Made by a program: the position numbers and the translations under genes. A DNA stretch of 35,122 nt from RGIG3102 sp964369915 (GTDB lineage Bacteria > Bacillota > Clostridia > Oscillospirales > Ruminococcaceae): NCBI GenBank assembly GCA_964369915.1, contig CAYJGG010000017.1:1-35122 (forward strand), in the 5' to 3' direction. Below the pieces are notes generated by a model. It was given only the letters and a program-made list of their open reading frames with translations. It was not told the origin of the DNA and did no database searches. Shown here in pieces: positions 17,272-24,995 of this stretch (position 1 is its first letter; each line of letters starts with the position of its first letter).

Positions 17272-17817
17272 TTATATACTTCTTTTTAATACCGTAAATT
17301 GATTTTCTTTAATATATTCTTTTGTCCACTCAATAATCTCAAAGTTTGATAAATCATCGGTTTCTAAGTATTCTTTAATTGCTTTAGTATCAAAAATAAA
17401 TTCTTCATTTTCACTAGCAACTTTATATATAAATTCAACATTTGGATTTAGTTGCACTAATATTCCTACAGTGTCCCATATATCTCCAACTGGCATACAA
17501 TCTATATCTTTTGTATCGAACACAGCTTTTACTTTCGTGCCTTTATTTATTTCGCTTTCTATCTCTAAATATCCGCTAGAAAGTTCGGCTGCCTGCTTAA
17601 AAAATGGAATCCCAAGACCTACTTTTCTTGTTTTTCTCCCTGTGAAAAAAGGATTTTGAACATTTTCAAGAGTTTTTTCATCCATTCCTTTACCATCATC
17701 ATTAATTTCTATTATTAAGTTATCTTGTATAAGCTTTATTATAATTTCTATATTCTTTGCATCTGCTGAAATTGAATTTTGCACTATATCCAGTATATTT
17801 AAAGAAAGTTCTAACAT
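17272..17817 (-). CDS. Free-standing HATPase inside the hydrogenase operon
   Basis: A 181-residue protein with the GHKL ATPase fold alone: N box LDIVQNSISADAKNIEI, G1 box NDDGKGMD, then FTGRKTRKVGLGIPFFKQAAELSSG, and KGTKVKAVF. No dimerisation/phosphotransfer domain and no receiver are present, so it is not a normal histidine kinase. The last ~75 residues have a small extra domain with no clear motif. It starts two bases after the nuoE-like stop, so the two are translationally coupled. Such ATPases are found with some clostridial hydrogenase operons, but their function is not established; a serine/threonine kinase-like or anti-sigma-like role is possible. Confidence 0.82.
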   Translation of the reverse strand: MLELSLNILDIVQNSISADAKNIEIIIKLIQDNLIIEINDDGKGMDEKTLENVQNPFFTGRKTRKVGLGIPFFKQAAELSSGYLEIESEINKGTKVKAVFDTKDIDCMPVGDIWDTVGILVQLNPNVEFIYKVASENEEFIFDTKAIKEYLETDDLSNFEIIEWTKEYIKENQFTVLKRSI

Positions 17818-17819
17818 AA

Positions 17820-18320
17820 TTAATCCCTATACTTATCTAAAATGCCTTCAAGCTCTGCACCATCTTCTGCGATTCTACCATAAACATCTTCGTTTATTGT
17901 AAAAACTGGCGCAAGACCACAAGCGCCTATGCATCTTGATGCTTCAAGTGAAAACTTTCCGCTCTCCATACATTCGCCGCTTTTAATTCCAAGTTGAGTT
18001 TCTAATTTTTCTAATATTTTGCCTGCACCCTTAACATAGCATGCAGTTCCAAGACAGACTGCAATTTTATATTTTCCTTTTGGTGTTAAAGAGAACTGTG
18101 AGTAAAACGTTGCTATTCCATAAACTTCTTCTAAAGATTTCCCCACTCCTTTAGCTACTACTCTTAAAACTTCAATCGGTAAATATCCATAAACTTCTTG
18201 AGCATATTGTAGTGCTGGCATTGCACTTCCTCTTTCTTCGCCATGCTCAGAAAGCCAAAAAGCAAGTTTTTGTTCTTGTTCTTTTGTGCCCTTGAATGGT
18301 GCCACTTTTGTGTGCTTCAT
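17820..18320 (-). CDS. NuoE-like [2Fe-2S] hydrogenase subunit
   Basis: A 166-residue NuoE/HndA-type subunit with a thioredoxin-like fold. Ligands are Cys89 and Cys94 (AVCLGTACYVKGAGK) and Cys130 and Cys134 (ASRCIGACGLAPVF). The N-terminal helical part has PALQYAQEVYGYLP and GIATFYSQFSL. It is the first gene of the operon and completes the NADH/ferredoxin-bifurcating complex. AAGGAGG lies at optimal distance. Confidence 0.95.
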   Translation of the reverse strand: MKHTKVAPFKGTKEQEQKLAFWLSEHGEERGSAMPALQYAQEVYGYLPIEVLRVVAKGVGKSLEEVYGIATFYSQFSLTPKGKYKIAVCLGTACYVKGAGKILEKLETQLGIKSGECMESGKFSLEASRCIGACGLAPVFTINEDVYGRIAEDGAELEGILDKYRD

Positions 18321-18370
18321 ATAAGCCTCCTTATAAATTATAACTATGTGAAAAATCAGCGCAATTTCCC

Positions 18371-18407
18371 ACGTTAAAATTATAACAAATTTCTAGATTT
18401 CTTTCAA
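18371..18407 (-). promoter_or_regulatory. Hydrogenase operon promoter with an overlapping Rex-like operator
   Basis: Bottom strand: TTGAAA (18402-18407), 17-bp spacer, TATAAT (18379-18384). The 18 bases at 18371-18388 read TTGTTATAATTTTAACGT on the bottom strand, matching 11 of the 14 fixed positions of the Rex consensus TTGTTAA-N4-TTAACAA and overlapping the -10 box. Rex represses such genes when NADH is low and releases DNA when NADH rises. Confidence 0.72.
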
Positions 18408-18515
18408 TATTTTTTTAGCGATATGGCTGTTTTTTATAGATATTCATATAGTATATATAATTAAATGTAATAATTTTTGTTAACTTTGCACATCTTGTAT
18501 TTTCAAAATATGTGA

Positions 18516-18521
18516 TATACT
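18516..18521 (+). promoter_or_regulatory. Candidate -10 of the HydS operon
   Basis: TGTGA-TATACT, an extended -10, lies 66 bases before the TTG start of the first gene; the -35 is weak. A Rex half-site TTGTTAA lies upstream at 18478-18484, and CACAT / ATGTG flank the -35 region. Confidence 0.5.
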
Positions 18522-18587
18522 ATATATAATAAAGCATAAATTTAATTAAAGCTTTCAAAACACTATTTTTTTTAGGAGGACACTATT

Positions 18588-18932
18588 TTGAAAATCCGTG
18601 AAATACAAACATTATTAAGCGCAAAAAGTTATAGCGAGGATAAATTATTATTCTCAGAAGTTCTATCAGCCTGTGGTAGTGATATGATGAGTGATGTTTT
18701 AGCGTTCGTTAAAGATCAAGGAGTTTTATTAACAGGGCTAAACAATCCCCAAGTTATTCGCACTGCTGACATGATGGATATGAAATGTGTAGTTTATGTT
18801 AGAGGTAAAGAGCCAGATGAAGTTGCAATTGAACTTGCAAAAGAAAAAGGAATCTGTATTTTATCAACTAAGAAAACAATGTTCTCTGCCTGTGGGATAT
18901 TATACAATCATGGCCTAAGAGGATCATTGTAG
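18588..18932 (+). CDS. DRTGG-domain protein 1
   Basis: A 114-residue protein that is almost entirely a DRTGG domain, the fold found next to CBS domains and in HPr kinase/phosphatase-like contexts. Conserved phrases include CGSDMMSDVLAFVKDQGVLLTG, then NPQVIRTADMMDMKCVVYVRG and ICILSTKKTMFSACG. The start is TTG, eight bases after AGGAGG. It overlaps the next gene by one base. Two DRTGG proteins occur in this operon, which suggests a specific pairing with the ATPase or HydS-like protein. Confidence 0.82.
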   Translation: MKIREIQTLLSAKSYSEDKLLFSEVLSACGSDMMSDVLAFVKDQGVLLTGLNNPQVIRTADMMDMKCVVYVRGKEPDEVAIELAKEKGICILSTKKTMFSACGILYNHGLRGSL

Positions 18933-19351
18933 TGGATCAAATTACATATAAATACACAGTTCCTGGTGATGATTTCACTAGGGCTGGCATAGCATCATCT
19001 GATTTAAAAAAGAATCTAAAAATGCTTGGCATCCCTTCAGATAAAGTTCGTAATATTTCTATTAGTTTATATGAAGGTGAAATCAATTTAGCTATTCACG
19101 CAGGGGGTGGCAATATTAAAGCCGATATCTTCCCTGATCAAGTTGTTTTGCTTTTAACTGATTCTGGTCCTGGTATTGCAGATATAAATCTTGCTATGAC
19201 TGAAGGCTATTCTAGTGCAAATTCCGAGATTAGAAATCTAGGATTTGGCGCTGGTATGGGGCTTCCAAATATGAAAAAATACAGCGATGAATTTTATATT
19301 GAATCTGAAGTAGGCAAAGGCACTACTATAAAAATGATTCATATATTATAG
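18932..19351 (+). CDS. RsbW/SpoIIAB-like HATPase
   Basis: A 139-residue anti-sigma-factor-like serine kinase ATPase. Motifs: SISLYEGEINLAIHAGGG (N box), LLLTDSGPGIADI (G1), LGFGAGMGLPNMKKYSDEFYIESE (G2) and KGTTIKMI. Relatives phosphorylate anti-anti-sigma factors. No STAS protein or sigma factor is adjacent, so the target is unknown. GTG start overlapping the previous gene by one base (TAGTG). Confidence 0.88.
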   Translation: MDQITYKYTVPGDDFTRAGIASSDLKKNLKMLGIPSDKVRNISISLYEGEINLAIHAGGGNIKADIFPDQVVLLLTDSGPGIADINLAMTEGYSSANSEIRNLGFGAGMGLPNMKKYSDEFYIESEVGKGTTIKMIHIL

Positions 19352-19374
19352 TAAAATTATTTTAATTTTACTAT
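19348..19374 (+). other. Perfect hairpin between the HATPase and HydS genes
   Basis: A 12-bp perfect stem, ATAGTAAAATTA and its complement, with a TTT loop. It overlaps the HATPase stop codon and lies upstream of the HydS-like gene. A strong T run does not follow, so it may act as an attenuator or mRNA processing signal. Confidence 0.5.
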
Positions 19375-19427
19375 GATTTTGCTGTTTCTTTATATAACAT
19401 AATAATGATGGAAAGGAATGAGTATAT

Positions 19428-20672
19428 ATGCAAGCTAAATCTTCTCACACTCATTCAGTAACGCTTATTAAAGATAGGTGTACAGGCTGTACTAACTGCG
19501 TTAAGCGTTGCCCAACTCAAGCTATAAGAGTCCGTGATAAAAAGGCTTATATTATCCCTGATAAATGCATCGACTGTGGGGAATGTATTAGAGCCTGTCC
19601 TTATCATGCAAAAAAAGCTGTTGTAAAAAAACTAGAAGATTTTAAACATTTTAAACATTTAGTGGCACTTCCTGCCGCTAGTTTATATGTGCAATTTAAT
19701 AATTTAACTTCAACATCTCAAGTTGCTGCTGCCCTTTTAGACATCGGCTTTGATAGCTGTTTTGAAGTTGCAAAGGCATCTGAACTTGTTAGTGATGCAA
19801 CTTCAAAATTAATAGAAAGTATGCCAAAACCTGTTATATCTTCTGCTTGTCCAACTATTATTAGAATAATAAGAGCAAGATTTCCAGAGCTTGTTAATAA
19901 TGTTTTGCCTTTAGTTGCTCCTATGCATCTTTCAGCAAGGTATGCAAAAGAGGAAATCAGTAAAAAAACAGGGCTTAAAAAAGAAGAAATAGGTTGTATT
20001 TACATTGCGCCTTGCCCTGCAAAAGTTACTGATGTTTTAAACCCTATCGGTTCTAGCGAAAGTTTTTTAGATGGCGCTATTGCTATAAAAGATGTTTATC
20101 CAGCTTTAGTTAAGGCTTTAACTAATCCAGTTAATAAATCTGATGCTTCTATTGGTAAAATTGGACTTCGATGGGCTAGTTCTGGCGGCGAAAGTGCTTC
20201 AATCAAAAATATCGAAACTTATTTATCCTGTGATGGAATTGCTAATGTTTTAAATGTGTTAAGCGATTTAGAAGATGAAAAATTCACAAATCTTGATTTC
20301 GTAGAATTAAGCGCTTGCCCAGCTGGCTGTGTAGGAGGCGTTTTGACTGTGGAAAATCCTTACATCGCAAGAACAAAACTTTTAAAACTACGTAAAGATT
20401 TACCTGAAACTACATCTGCTGATTTGCAAAGTATTCCTAAAGAAATGCTTTGGGATATAAACCTTGCATACGATCCTGTTTTTGAATTAAAGGGAAATTT
20501 TGCAGAAAAATTCCAAAAATATAAGCAAATAGAAGAAATTTTAGAGCAACTCCCAGGGCTTGATTGTGGTGGTTGTGGTGCTCCCACTTGCAAATGTTTT
20601 GCTCAAGATATCGTTGAGAATAAAACAGATATTAAAAACTGCATTGTTAATGCAAGGCAGCTCAACTATTAA
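19428..20672 (+). CDS. HydS-like sensory [FeFe]-hydrogenase homologue
   Basis: A 414-residue protein with two N-terminal [4Fe-4S] ferredoxin motifs (Cys18/21/24/28 and Cys47/50/53/57) and a Fe-hydrogenase large-subunit-like core. Its motifs are variant: SSACP at 138-142 (a Cys, with Ala at the proton-transfer position), IAPCPAK with Cys196, and ACPAGC at 296-301 followed by VGGVL. The C-terminus has LPGLDCGGCGAPTCKCFAQDIV and CIV, a Fe-S domain like those of RnfB and CODH/ACS proteins. The PAS output domain seen in some relatives is absent. Ala in place of the proton-transfer Cys also occurs in Thermotoga HydS. It is likely an H2 or redox sensor rather than a working hydrogenase. Ribosome binding site GGAAAGGA. 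Confidence 0.85.
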   Translation: MQAKSSHTHSVTLIKDRCTGCTNCVKRCPTQAIRVRDKKAYIIPDKCIDCGECIRACPYHAKKAVVKKLEDFKHFKHLVALPAASLYVQFNNLTSTSQVAAALLDIGFDSCFEVAKASELVSDATSKLIESMPKPVISSACPTIIRIIRARFPELVNNVLPLVAPMHLSARYAKEEISKKTGLKKEEIGCIYIAPCPAKVTDVLNPIGSSESFLDGAIAIKDVYPALVKALTNPVNKSDASIGKIGLRWASSGGESASIKNIETYLSCDGIANVLNVLSDLEDEKFTNLDFVELSACPAGCVGGVLTVENPYIARTKLLKLRKDLPETTSADLQSIPKEMLWDINLAYDPVFELKGNFAEKFQKYKQIEEILEQLPGLDCGGCGAPTCKCFAQDIVENKTDIKNCIVNARQLNY

Positions 20673-20716
20673 TTTTGTTAATTTATATTGTCTTTTAGAG
20701 AGGATTTATTATTTAT

Positions 20717-21046
20717 ATGACTATTTACAAACTTTTAGAAAACGAAAATTTTACCACCATTTCAAAAGGAGAAGACAAAGAAATCAAAGGCTGTTTTTGC
20801 GGTGATTTTCTTTCATATGTTATGGGATATGCAAAAGACGTTGAGGTTTGGTTTACAATAATGGGTAATATTAATTCTATTGCTGTTGCCTCTTTAAATG
20901 ATATTCCTTGTATTGTTTTATGTAGCGATATGAAATTAAATGAAGATGCTATAAATAGAGCTAAAGAAGAAAATATAACTGTTTTATACACGCATTTACC
21001 TGTCTATGAAGCCGCTTGCCTTGTGAGTGGTTTATTAGAAGAATAA
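20717..21046 (+). CDS. DRTGG-domain protein 2
   Basis: A 109-residue protein similar in fold to the first gene of the operon: CFCGDFLSYVMGYAKDVEVWFTIMGNINSIAVASLNDIPCIVLCSDMKL, and IPC...ITVLYTHLPVYEAACL. The two differ enough not to be a recent duplication. It follows the HydS-like gene and overlaps the upstream part of the longest PHP frame. AGAGAGGA lies about 12 bases before ATG. It is probably a ligand-binding or protein-binding partner; no enzyme motif is seen. Confidence 0.78.
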   Translation: MTIYKLLENENFTTISKGEDKEIKGCFCGDFLSYVMGYAKDVEVWFTIMGNINSIAVASLNDIPCIVLCSDMKLNEDAINRAKEENITVLYTHLPVYEAACLVSGLLEE

Positions 21047-21063
21047 CGAAAGATTTAATTAAA

Positions 21064-21750
21064 ATGAAATACGATTTACATATTCATTCTTGTTTATCTC
21101 CTTGTGCAGATAGCGAGATGACTCCTAGTAATATAGTTGGTATGGCACATCTTGAAAATTTAGATGTGCTGTCTGTGTGCGACCATAATTCAGCTAGAAA
21201 TTTACTGCCCGTTTTTAAACATTGTAATGATTATAATATAAAATTCATTCCAGGAATTGAAGTTTCAACGAGTGAAGATATACATGTTGTATGTTATTTT
21301 AAAAGCATCGATGATGCTTTATTAGTTTCTAGCATAATTTATGATAATATGCCTAAAATTAAAAATAATCCTAGAATTTATAACCCTCAAAACATAGTAA
21401 ATGAAAAAGATGAAATTATTGATGTAGAAGATTTTTTACTTGCTATTGCTTGTAATCTATCGGTTTATGAGATTGTTAATCTTGTTCATAAGCATAATGG
21501 AATTTGCTTTTATGCCCATGTTGATAAACTTGCAAATTCTGTTTTAAGTATACTTGGTGATATTCCGCCAGATATTGATATCGATGGCTTTGAAATTTAT
21601 GATTTAAGCGGACTTGATGATTTTCTATTCCAATATCCTTCTTTGCAAAAACTTCCATACATTTCAAATTCTGATGCACACGCTTTACATCTCGTTGGAG
21701 AAAATGCCAACTCTTTAGATGAAAATCATCCATTATATAATTTTATTTGA
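21064..21750 (+). CDS. PHP-domain hydrolase
   Basis: A 228-residue metal-dependent phosphoesterase of the PHP fold. Motifs: YDLHIHSCLSPCADSEMTP (HxH), VCDHNS, PGIEVSTSEDIHVVCYF, FYAHVD and SNSDAHALH, supplying the His/Asp/Glu metal ligands. The start at 21064 gives a short gap from the previous gene, while the longer frame from 21016 would overlap it. PHP proteins in this operon type probably hydrolyse a phospho-compound or nucleic acid; the substrate is unknown. It is the last gene before the terminator. Confidence 0.85.
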   Translation: MKYDLHIHSCLSPCADSEMTPSNIVGMAHLENLDVLSVCDHNSARNLLPVFKHCNDYNIKFIPGIEVSTSEDIHVVCYFKSIDDALLVSSIIYDNMPKIKNNPRIYNPQNIVNEKDEIIDVEDFLLAIACNLSVYEIVNLVHKHNGICFYAHVDKLANSVLSILGDIPPDIDIDGFEIYDLSGLDDFLFQYPSLQKLPYISNSDAHALHLVGENANSLDENHPLYNFI

Positions 21751-21756
21751 AATATA

Positions 21757-21791
21757 AAAAAACTTCTAATTCCAATTATTAGAAGTTTTTT
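21757..21791 (+). terminator. Terminator of the HydS operon
   Basis: AAAAAACTTCTAAT / ATTAGAAGTTTTTT stem followed by T residues. Confidence 0.9.
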
Positions 21792-21971
21792 CTTGTTTTA
21801 TTTATAAAAAAATGGTAGTATAAATTAATAAAATAACTATAACTAATACAAAGGTATTAAAATTGAAAAATAATTTTAATAATTCTAAGTTTTACGCCTT
21901 TTTCAGTATAAAAAATAGTTTGCCACTAAAGGCTGAATACACAAAGTAAAAAGAAAGGAATGGTTTTTAAT

Positions 21972-22700
21972 ATGCAAATATTACATAATGAATTCAGTAT
22001 TTCTTATGAGGGATGGGATTTAACTGCTAAAACTTTATATAAATTAAATAATGGAACTGCTTTAGATTTTAAAAGAGTTGAGGATGAGTTAGATACATAT
22101 GAGATAGTTATCTCTTATAATAATCTTGAAATAGATATGCTTTCATATGAAGATAGCCTTACAATAGCCCCATATCTTGATTTAGATTTAATTAAATTTA
22201 ATTCAGTTGTAGTTAAAGATATAAAACTAATTCACGGAAAAACAAATGCACAAAATATTATTAATATAACTGTTAGTACCCATTTATATTATGATGAAGA
22301 ATATCTGCAAGTTTATTCTTCTAGTAAAGGTAAAGTATTTTTATCAAGAGTAAACAGACCTTTATCAATGGCTATAATCGCTTTAAATGATTATGAAGAA
22401 TCTATAATTGAGCAGCCATATTTAAATCAATATATTTTTAGCATTGATATTGACAAGGATACAAAATTCCTTTTTCCTGAAAACAAATTCACAGAAGATA
22501 AATCATACTTTTTTTACTGCGAAATGCTATTAAACGAAGATTTTTCAAAATGCAAAATTTTATCATATATAAAAGATGAAGACGAAGAAAAAACTGATTT
22601 ATCGCTTTCTGAATTTGAAAAAGAAACTTTTTTAGAACTTGTTAATCATTATAGAATTTTTAAAGAAGAAGACGTTATATCTCCTATAATTGAAAATTAA
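21972..22700 (+). CDS. Protein of unknown function
   Basis: A 242-residue acidic protein I do not recognise. It has no signal peptide, membrane segment, Cys cluster or nucleotide-binding motif. It is rich in Asp, Glu, Leu and Tyr and looks largely beta-structured in the first ~200 residues (ISYEGWDLTAKTLYKL, then FKRVEDELDTYEIVISYNN), with a charged end. The start at 21972 has AAGAAAGGA about 12 bases upstream; the in-frame ATG at 21960 is too close to it. It is 29 bp before the alanyl-tRNA editing gene and may be cotranscribed. Confidence 0.7.
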   Translation: MQILHNEFSISYEGWDLTAKTLYKLNNGTALDFKRVEDELDTYEIVISYNNLEIDMLSYEDSLTIAPYLDLDLIKFNSVVVKDIKLIHGKTNAQNIINITVSTHLYYDEEYLQVYSSSKGKVFLSRVNRPLSMAIIALNDYEESIIEQPYLNQYIFSIDIDKDTKFLFPENKFTEDKSYFFYCEMLLNEDFSKCKILSYIKDEDEEKTDLSLSEFEKETFLELVNHYRIFKEEDVISPIIEN

Positions 22701-22729
22701 AATTCTATTTAAAATGAAAGGACAACTTA

Positions 22730-23890
22730 ATGACTGAAAAATTATATTACAACGATTCATATCTTACTAAATTTAGTGCAACTGTTTTAGATTGCATAAA
22801 TTTTAACGATGAATTTCATATTGTATTAGATAAAACTGCATTTTATCCAGAAGGTGGTGGACAACCAACTGACACTGGACATTTTCTTGTAAATAATGAA
22901 AAAATAGATGTTACTGCTGTTTTTGAAAAAGAAGATATCATCTATCACAAAACAGAAAAAAAGCTAGAAATTAATTCTATTGTAGATGGTGTAATCGATT
23001 TTGATAGAAGATTTGATCATATGCAGCAGCATACAGGCGAGCATATACTTTCAGGCATTATTAATACTGAATATGGCTTTGATAATGTTGGTTTTCATAT
23101 GGGAAAAGATGAAATATTAGTTGATTTTAATGGAATTTTAACTAAAGAAGATATTGATAAAATACAAAATTTATCTAATGAAGAAATATTTTTAGATAGA
23201 GAAGTCTTAGCCTCTTTCCCAAACAATTTAAAGAAATTTGATTATAGAAGCAAGAAAGAATTAACAGGAAAAGTTAGGATTGTTATGGCTGGTAATGCTG
23301 ATATCTGTGCTTGCTGTGGCACTCACACAAGGACAACTGGAATGGTTGGCGCTATAATTATAACAGGGTTTATTGCATACAAAGGTGGCACAAGAATAAG
23401 TATGCTTTGCGGAAAAAGAGCCATTGATTATTACACAAAAGTGAATGATAACCTTTTTGAAATTAATAAACTTCTATCAAAAAATAACGATACAGTTTTA
23501 GAGGCAGTTAAAAACACTTTACTTTCTAATGTTTCTTTAAAGGCTGAATTATCAAAAATAAAATCAAAATTATTTGAAGTTTTAATTGAAAATATTTGTG
23601 ATGTTGACGGTGTTATTTTATATTCATATGATTATCTAAGTTCTAGTGAAATGCAAAAATTTATTAAGCCATTATCAGAAAAAGCAAAAATCTGTATGCT
23701 TGTATCTTTGCAAGATGATAACACATATAAAATAATAATTTCTTCAAGTGAAGGCAAAGCTCGAGAAATCGGCGCTGATATTGCTACAACTTTTAATGGT
23801 AAAGGTGGCGGTTCTAAAGAGAGTTTTCAAGGATTTATTAAAAACTTTACACATGAACACGTATTAACTATTTTAAATATCCATAAATAA
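22730..23890 (+). CDS. Alanyl-tRNA editing protein (AlaX long form with DHHA1)
   Basis: A 386-residue trans-editing enzyme that hydrolyses Ser- or Gly-mischarged tRNA-Ala. The N-terminal part has AFYPEGGGQPTDTG, the second-domain zinc site HTGEH (His101 and His105) and ACCGTHTRTTG. The C-terminal third has the DHHA1 domain with GKGGGSKESFQG. Length fits the AlaX-L type. The ribosome binding site is AAAGGA. It is probably cotranscribed with the unknown upstream gene. Confidence 0.93.
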   Translation: MTEKLYYNDSYLTKFSATVLDCINFNDEFHIVLDKTAFYPEGGGQPTDTGHFLVNNEKIDVTAVFEKEDIIYHKTEKKLEINSIVDGVIDFDRRFDHMQQHTGEHILSGIINTEYGFDNVGFHMGKDEILVDFNGILTKEDIDKIQNLSNEEIFLDREVLASFPNNLKKFDYRSKKELTGKVRIVMAGNADICACCGTHTRTTGMVGAIIITGFIAYKGGTRISMLCGKRAIDYYTKVNDNLFEINKLLSKNNDTVLEAVKNTLLSNVSLKAELSKIKSKLFEVLIENICDVDGVILYSYDYLSSSEMQKFIKPLSEKAKICMLVSLQDDNTYKIIISSSEGKAREIGADIATTFNGKGGGSKESFQGFIKNFTHEHVLTILNIHK

Positions 23891-23919
23891 AAAAACTAGG
23901 CTTTACTAGCCTAGTTTTT
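23891..23919. terminator. Shared terminator of convergent genes
   Basis: AAAAACTAGGCT / AGCCTAGTTTTT with loop TTACT, functional from both sides, between the AlaX and HdeD-like genes. Confidence 0.9.
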
Positions 23920-23922
23920 ATT

Positions 23923-24552
23923 TTAATCAATATCTTTAAAATCCACATCAATACTATTATTGCTTTTAGTTTGAAAATCTTTTTTAATTACAATATTATC
24001 CATAATATTTATGTTATCTTCCATAAACTTTTTATATTTTCTAGCCACAAAATAAGATGAAACACTTTCAACTAATAAAGATAATCCGATAACTCTTATT
24101 GTTACAATAGCCGTTGTGAAAGGATTCATTAATAATATAAGTGCTAAAATTAGTTTTAAAACCGCGCTAATTAAAGAACTACTCCAATTTTTATCTCCAA
24201 AGTTTTTTAATGCAAAAGATTTTTGAATCCCATTTATTCCAGAAAATAAAACAAATATTCCAACGATAAATGGAATTATCGACATAATCGTTTCGTGGTT
24301 TGTTAAAGTGAACACCCCTAAAGCTATTAATATAAACGCACTAATAACTCCAAAAATAGATGCAGTGCCATTTTTTAAACTTAAAAAATAGCTAATTGAA
24401 GCACCTACACCTTGAATAAGAAAAAATCCACCAATTATACTTGTGATTAAAGATGTTGTTATCCCAGGAAGTAAAAGAAATAATAATCCTATTAAAATTG
24501 AAATCCCAGAAAAAATACCTGCACCTTTTTTATTATTATAATAAAAAAACAT
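23923..24552 (-). CDS. HdeD-like (DUF308) membrane protein
   Basis: A 209-residue membrane protein with about six hydrophobic helices (GIFSGISILIGLLFLLLPG, then ILIALGVFTLTNHETIMSIIPFIVGIFVLFSG and SAVLKLILALILLMNP) and the repeated GxxLLLxPG-like phrases of the HdeD family. The hydrophilic C-terminal tail is about 35 residues. AAGGAGGC precedes ATG. HdeD proteins are linked to acid or envelope stress in some bacteria; no specific role can be given here. Confidence 0.82.
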   Translation of the reverse strand: MFFYYNNKKGAGIFSGISILIGLLFLLLPGITTSLITSIIGGFFLIQGVGASISYFLSLKNGTASIFGVISAFILIALGVFTLTNHETIMSIIPFIVGIFVLFSGINGIQKSFALKNFGDKNWSSSLISAVLKLILALILLMNPFTTAIVTIRVIGLSLLVESVSSYFVARKYKKFMEDNINIMDNIVIKKDFQTKSNNSIDVDFKDID

Positions 24553-24600
24553 AAAGCCTCCTTTTATATATAAATTACAAAATAATTTATTATTATTTTC

Positions 24601-24606
24601 ATTATA
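24601..24606 (-). promoter_or_regulatory. Candidate -10 of the HdeD-like gene
   Basis: TATAAT on the bottom strand about 50 bases before the start codon; the -35 is not clear. Confidence 0.5.
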
Positions 24607-24650
24607 CTCTTATCTTATTAAGAAAATGTGAAAATTAAAGTACTACATTA

Positions 24651-24921
24651 GCCTTACTCATATAATCCGAACCGCTTAAAACTTATAAATTTCTTATATA
24701 TCTACGTTATCCTCACTCGCAATACGTAAAGTATTACTCGATTGTCTGTCTTGATATAAAAGAAATTTATGGGTTTTAGGTCAAAGATTTTATAATGATT
24801 AAATAGGCTTTATATCAAGGCAAAGGCTTGCAATAATGCTTTACGCCTTATAAAAGCCTTTAACGAAGATAGAGAGTCTATTTAATTATTATAAAACGTG
24901 TTCGGATTATATGAGTAAGGC
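24651..24921. mobile_element. MITE-like element with 22-bp perfect terminal inverted repeats
   Basis: The ends 24651-24672 and 24900-24921 are perfect reverse complements (left end starts GCCTTACTC) and are flanked by TA on both sides (24649-24650 and 24922-24923), as expected for TA-targeting IS630/mariner-type insertions. Inside lie two further long imperfect hairpins: arms 24678-24702 with 24753-24777, and 24788-24806 with 24878-24896 (18 of 19 paired). No open frame is present. The 271-bp unit could fold into a branched structure. It sits between the HdeD-like promoter and the surface-protein terminator. Confidence 0.65.
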
Positions 24922-24951
24922 TACTATAATACTCATTTTTTTATAAAAAAC

Positions 24952-24984
24952 AAAAATCGGATAACTAAATGTTATCCGATTTTT
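24952..24984 (-). terminator. Terminator of the surface-protein gene
   Basis: AAAAATCGGATAAC / GTTATCCGATTTTT, loop TAAAT, with a T run on the bottom strand 11 bases past the stop codon. Confidence 0.9.
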
Positions 24985-24995
24985 TCATTTAATGA

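Noticed and set aside
18478..18495. Second Rex site upstream of the HydS operon
   Set aside because: Only the left half TTGTTAA matches; the right half has one of seven positions, so it is not called as an operator.
13215..21942. Shared 15-mer AAAGGCTGAATACAC at 13215-13229 and 21928-21942
   Set aside because: A single 15-base match in 35 kb of AT-rich DNA is close to chance expectation, and one copy is inside a terminator.
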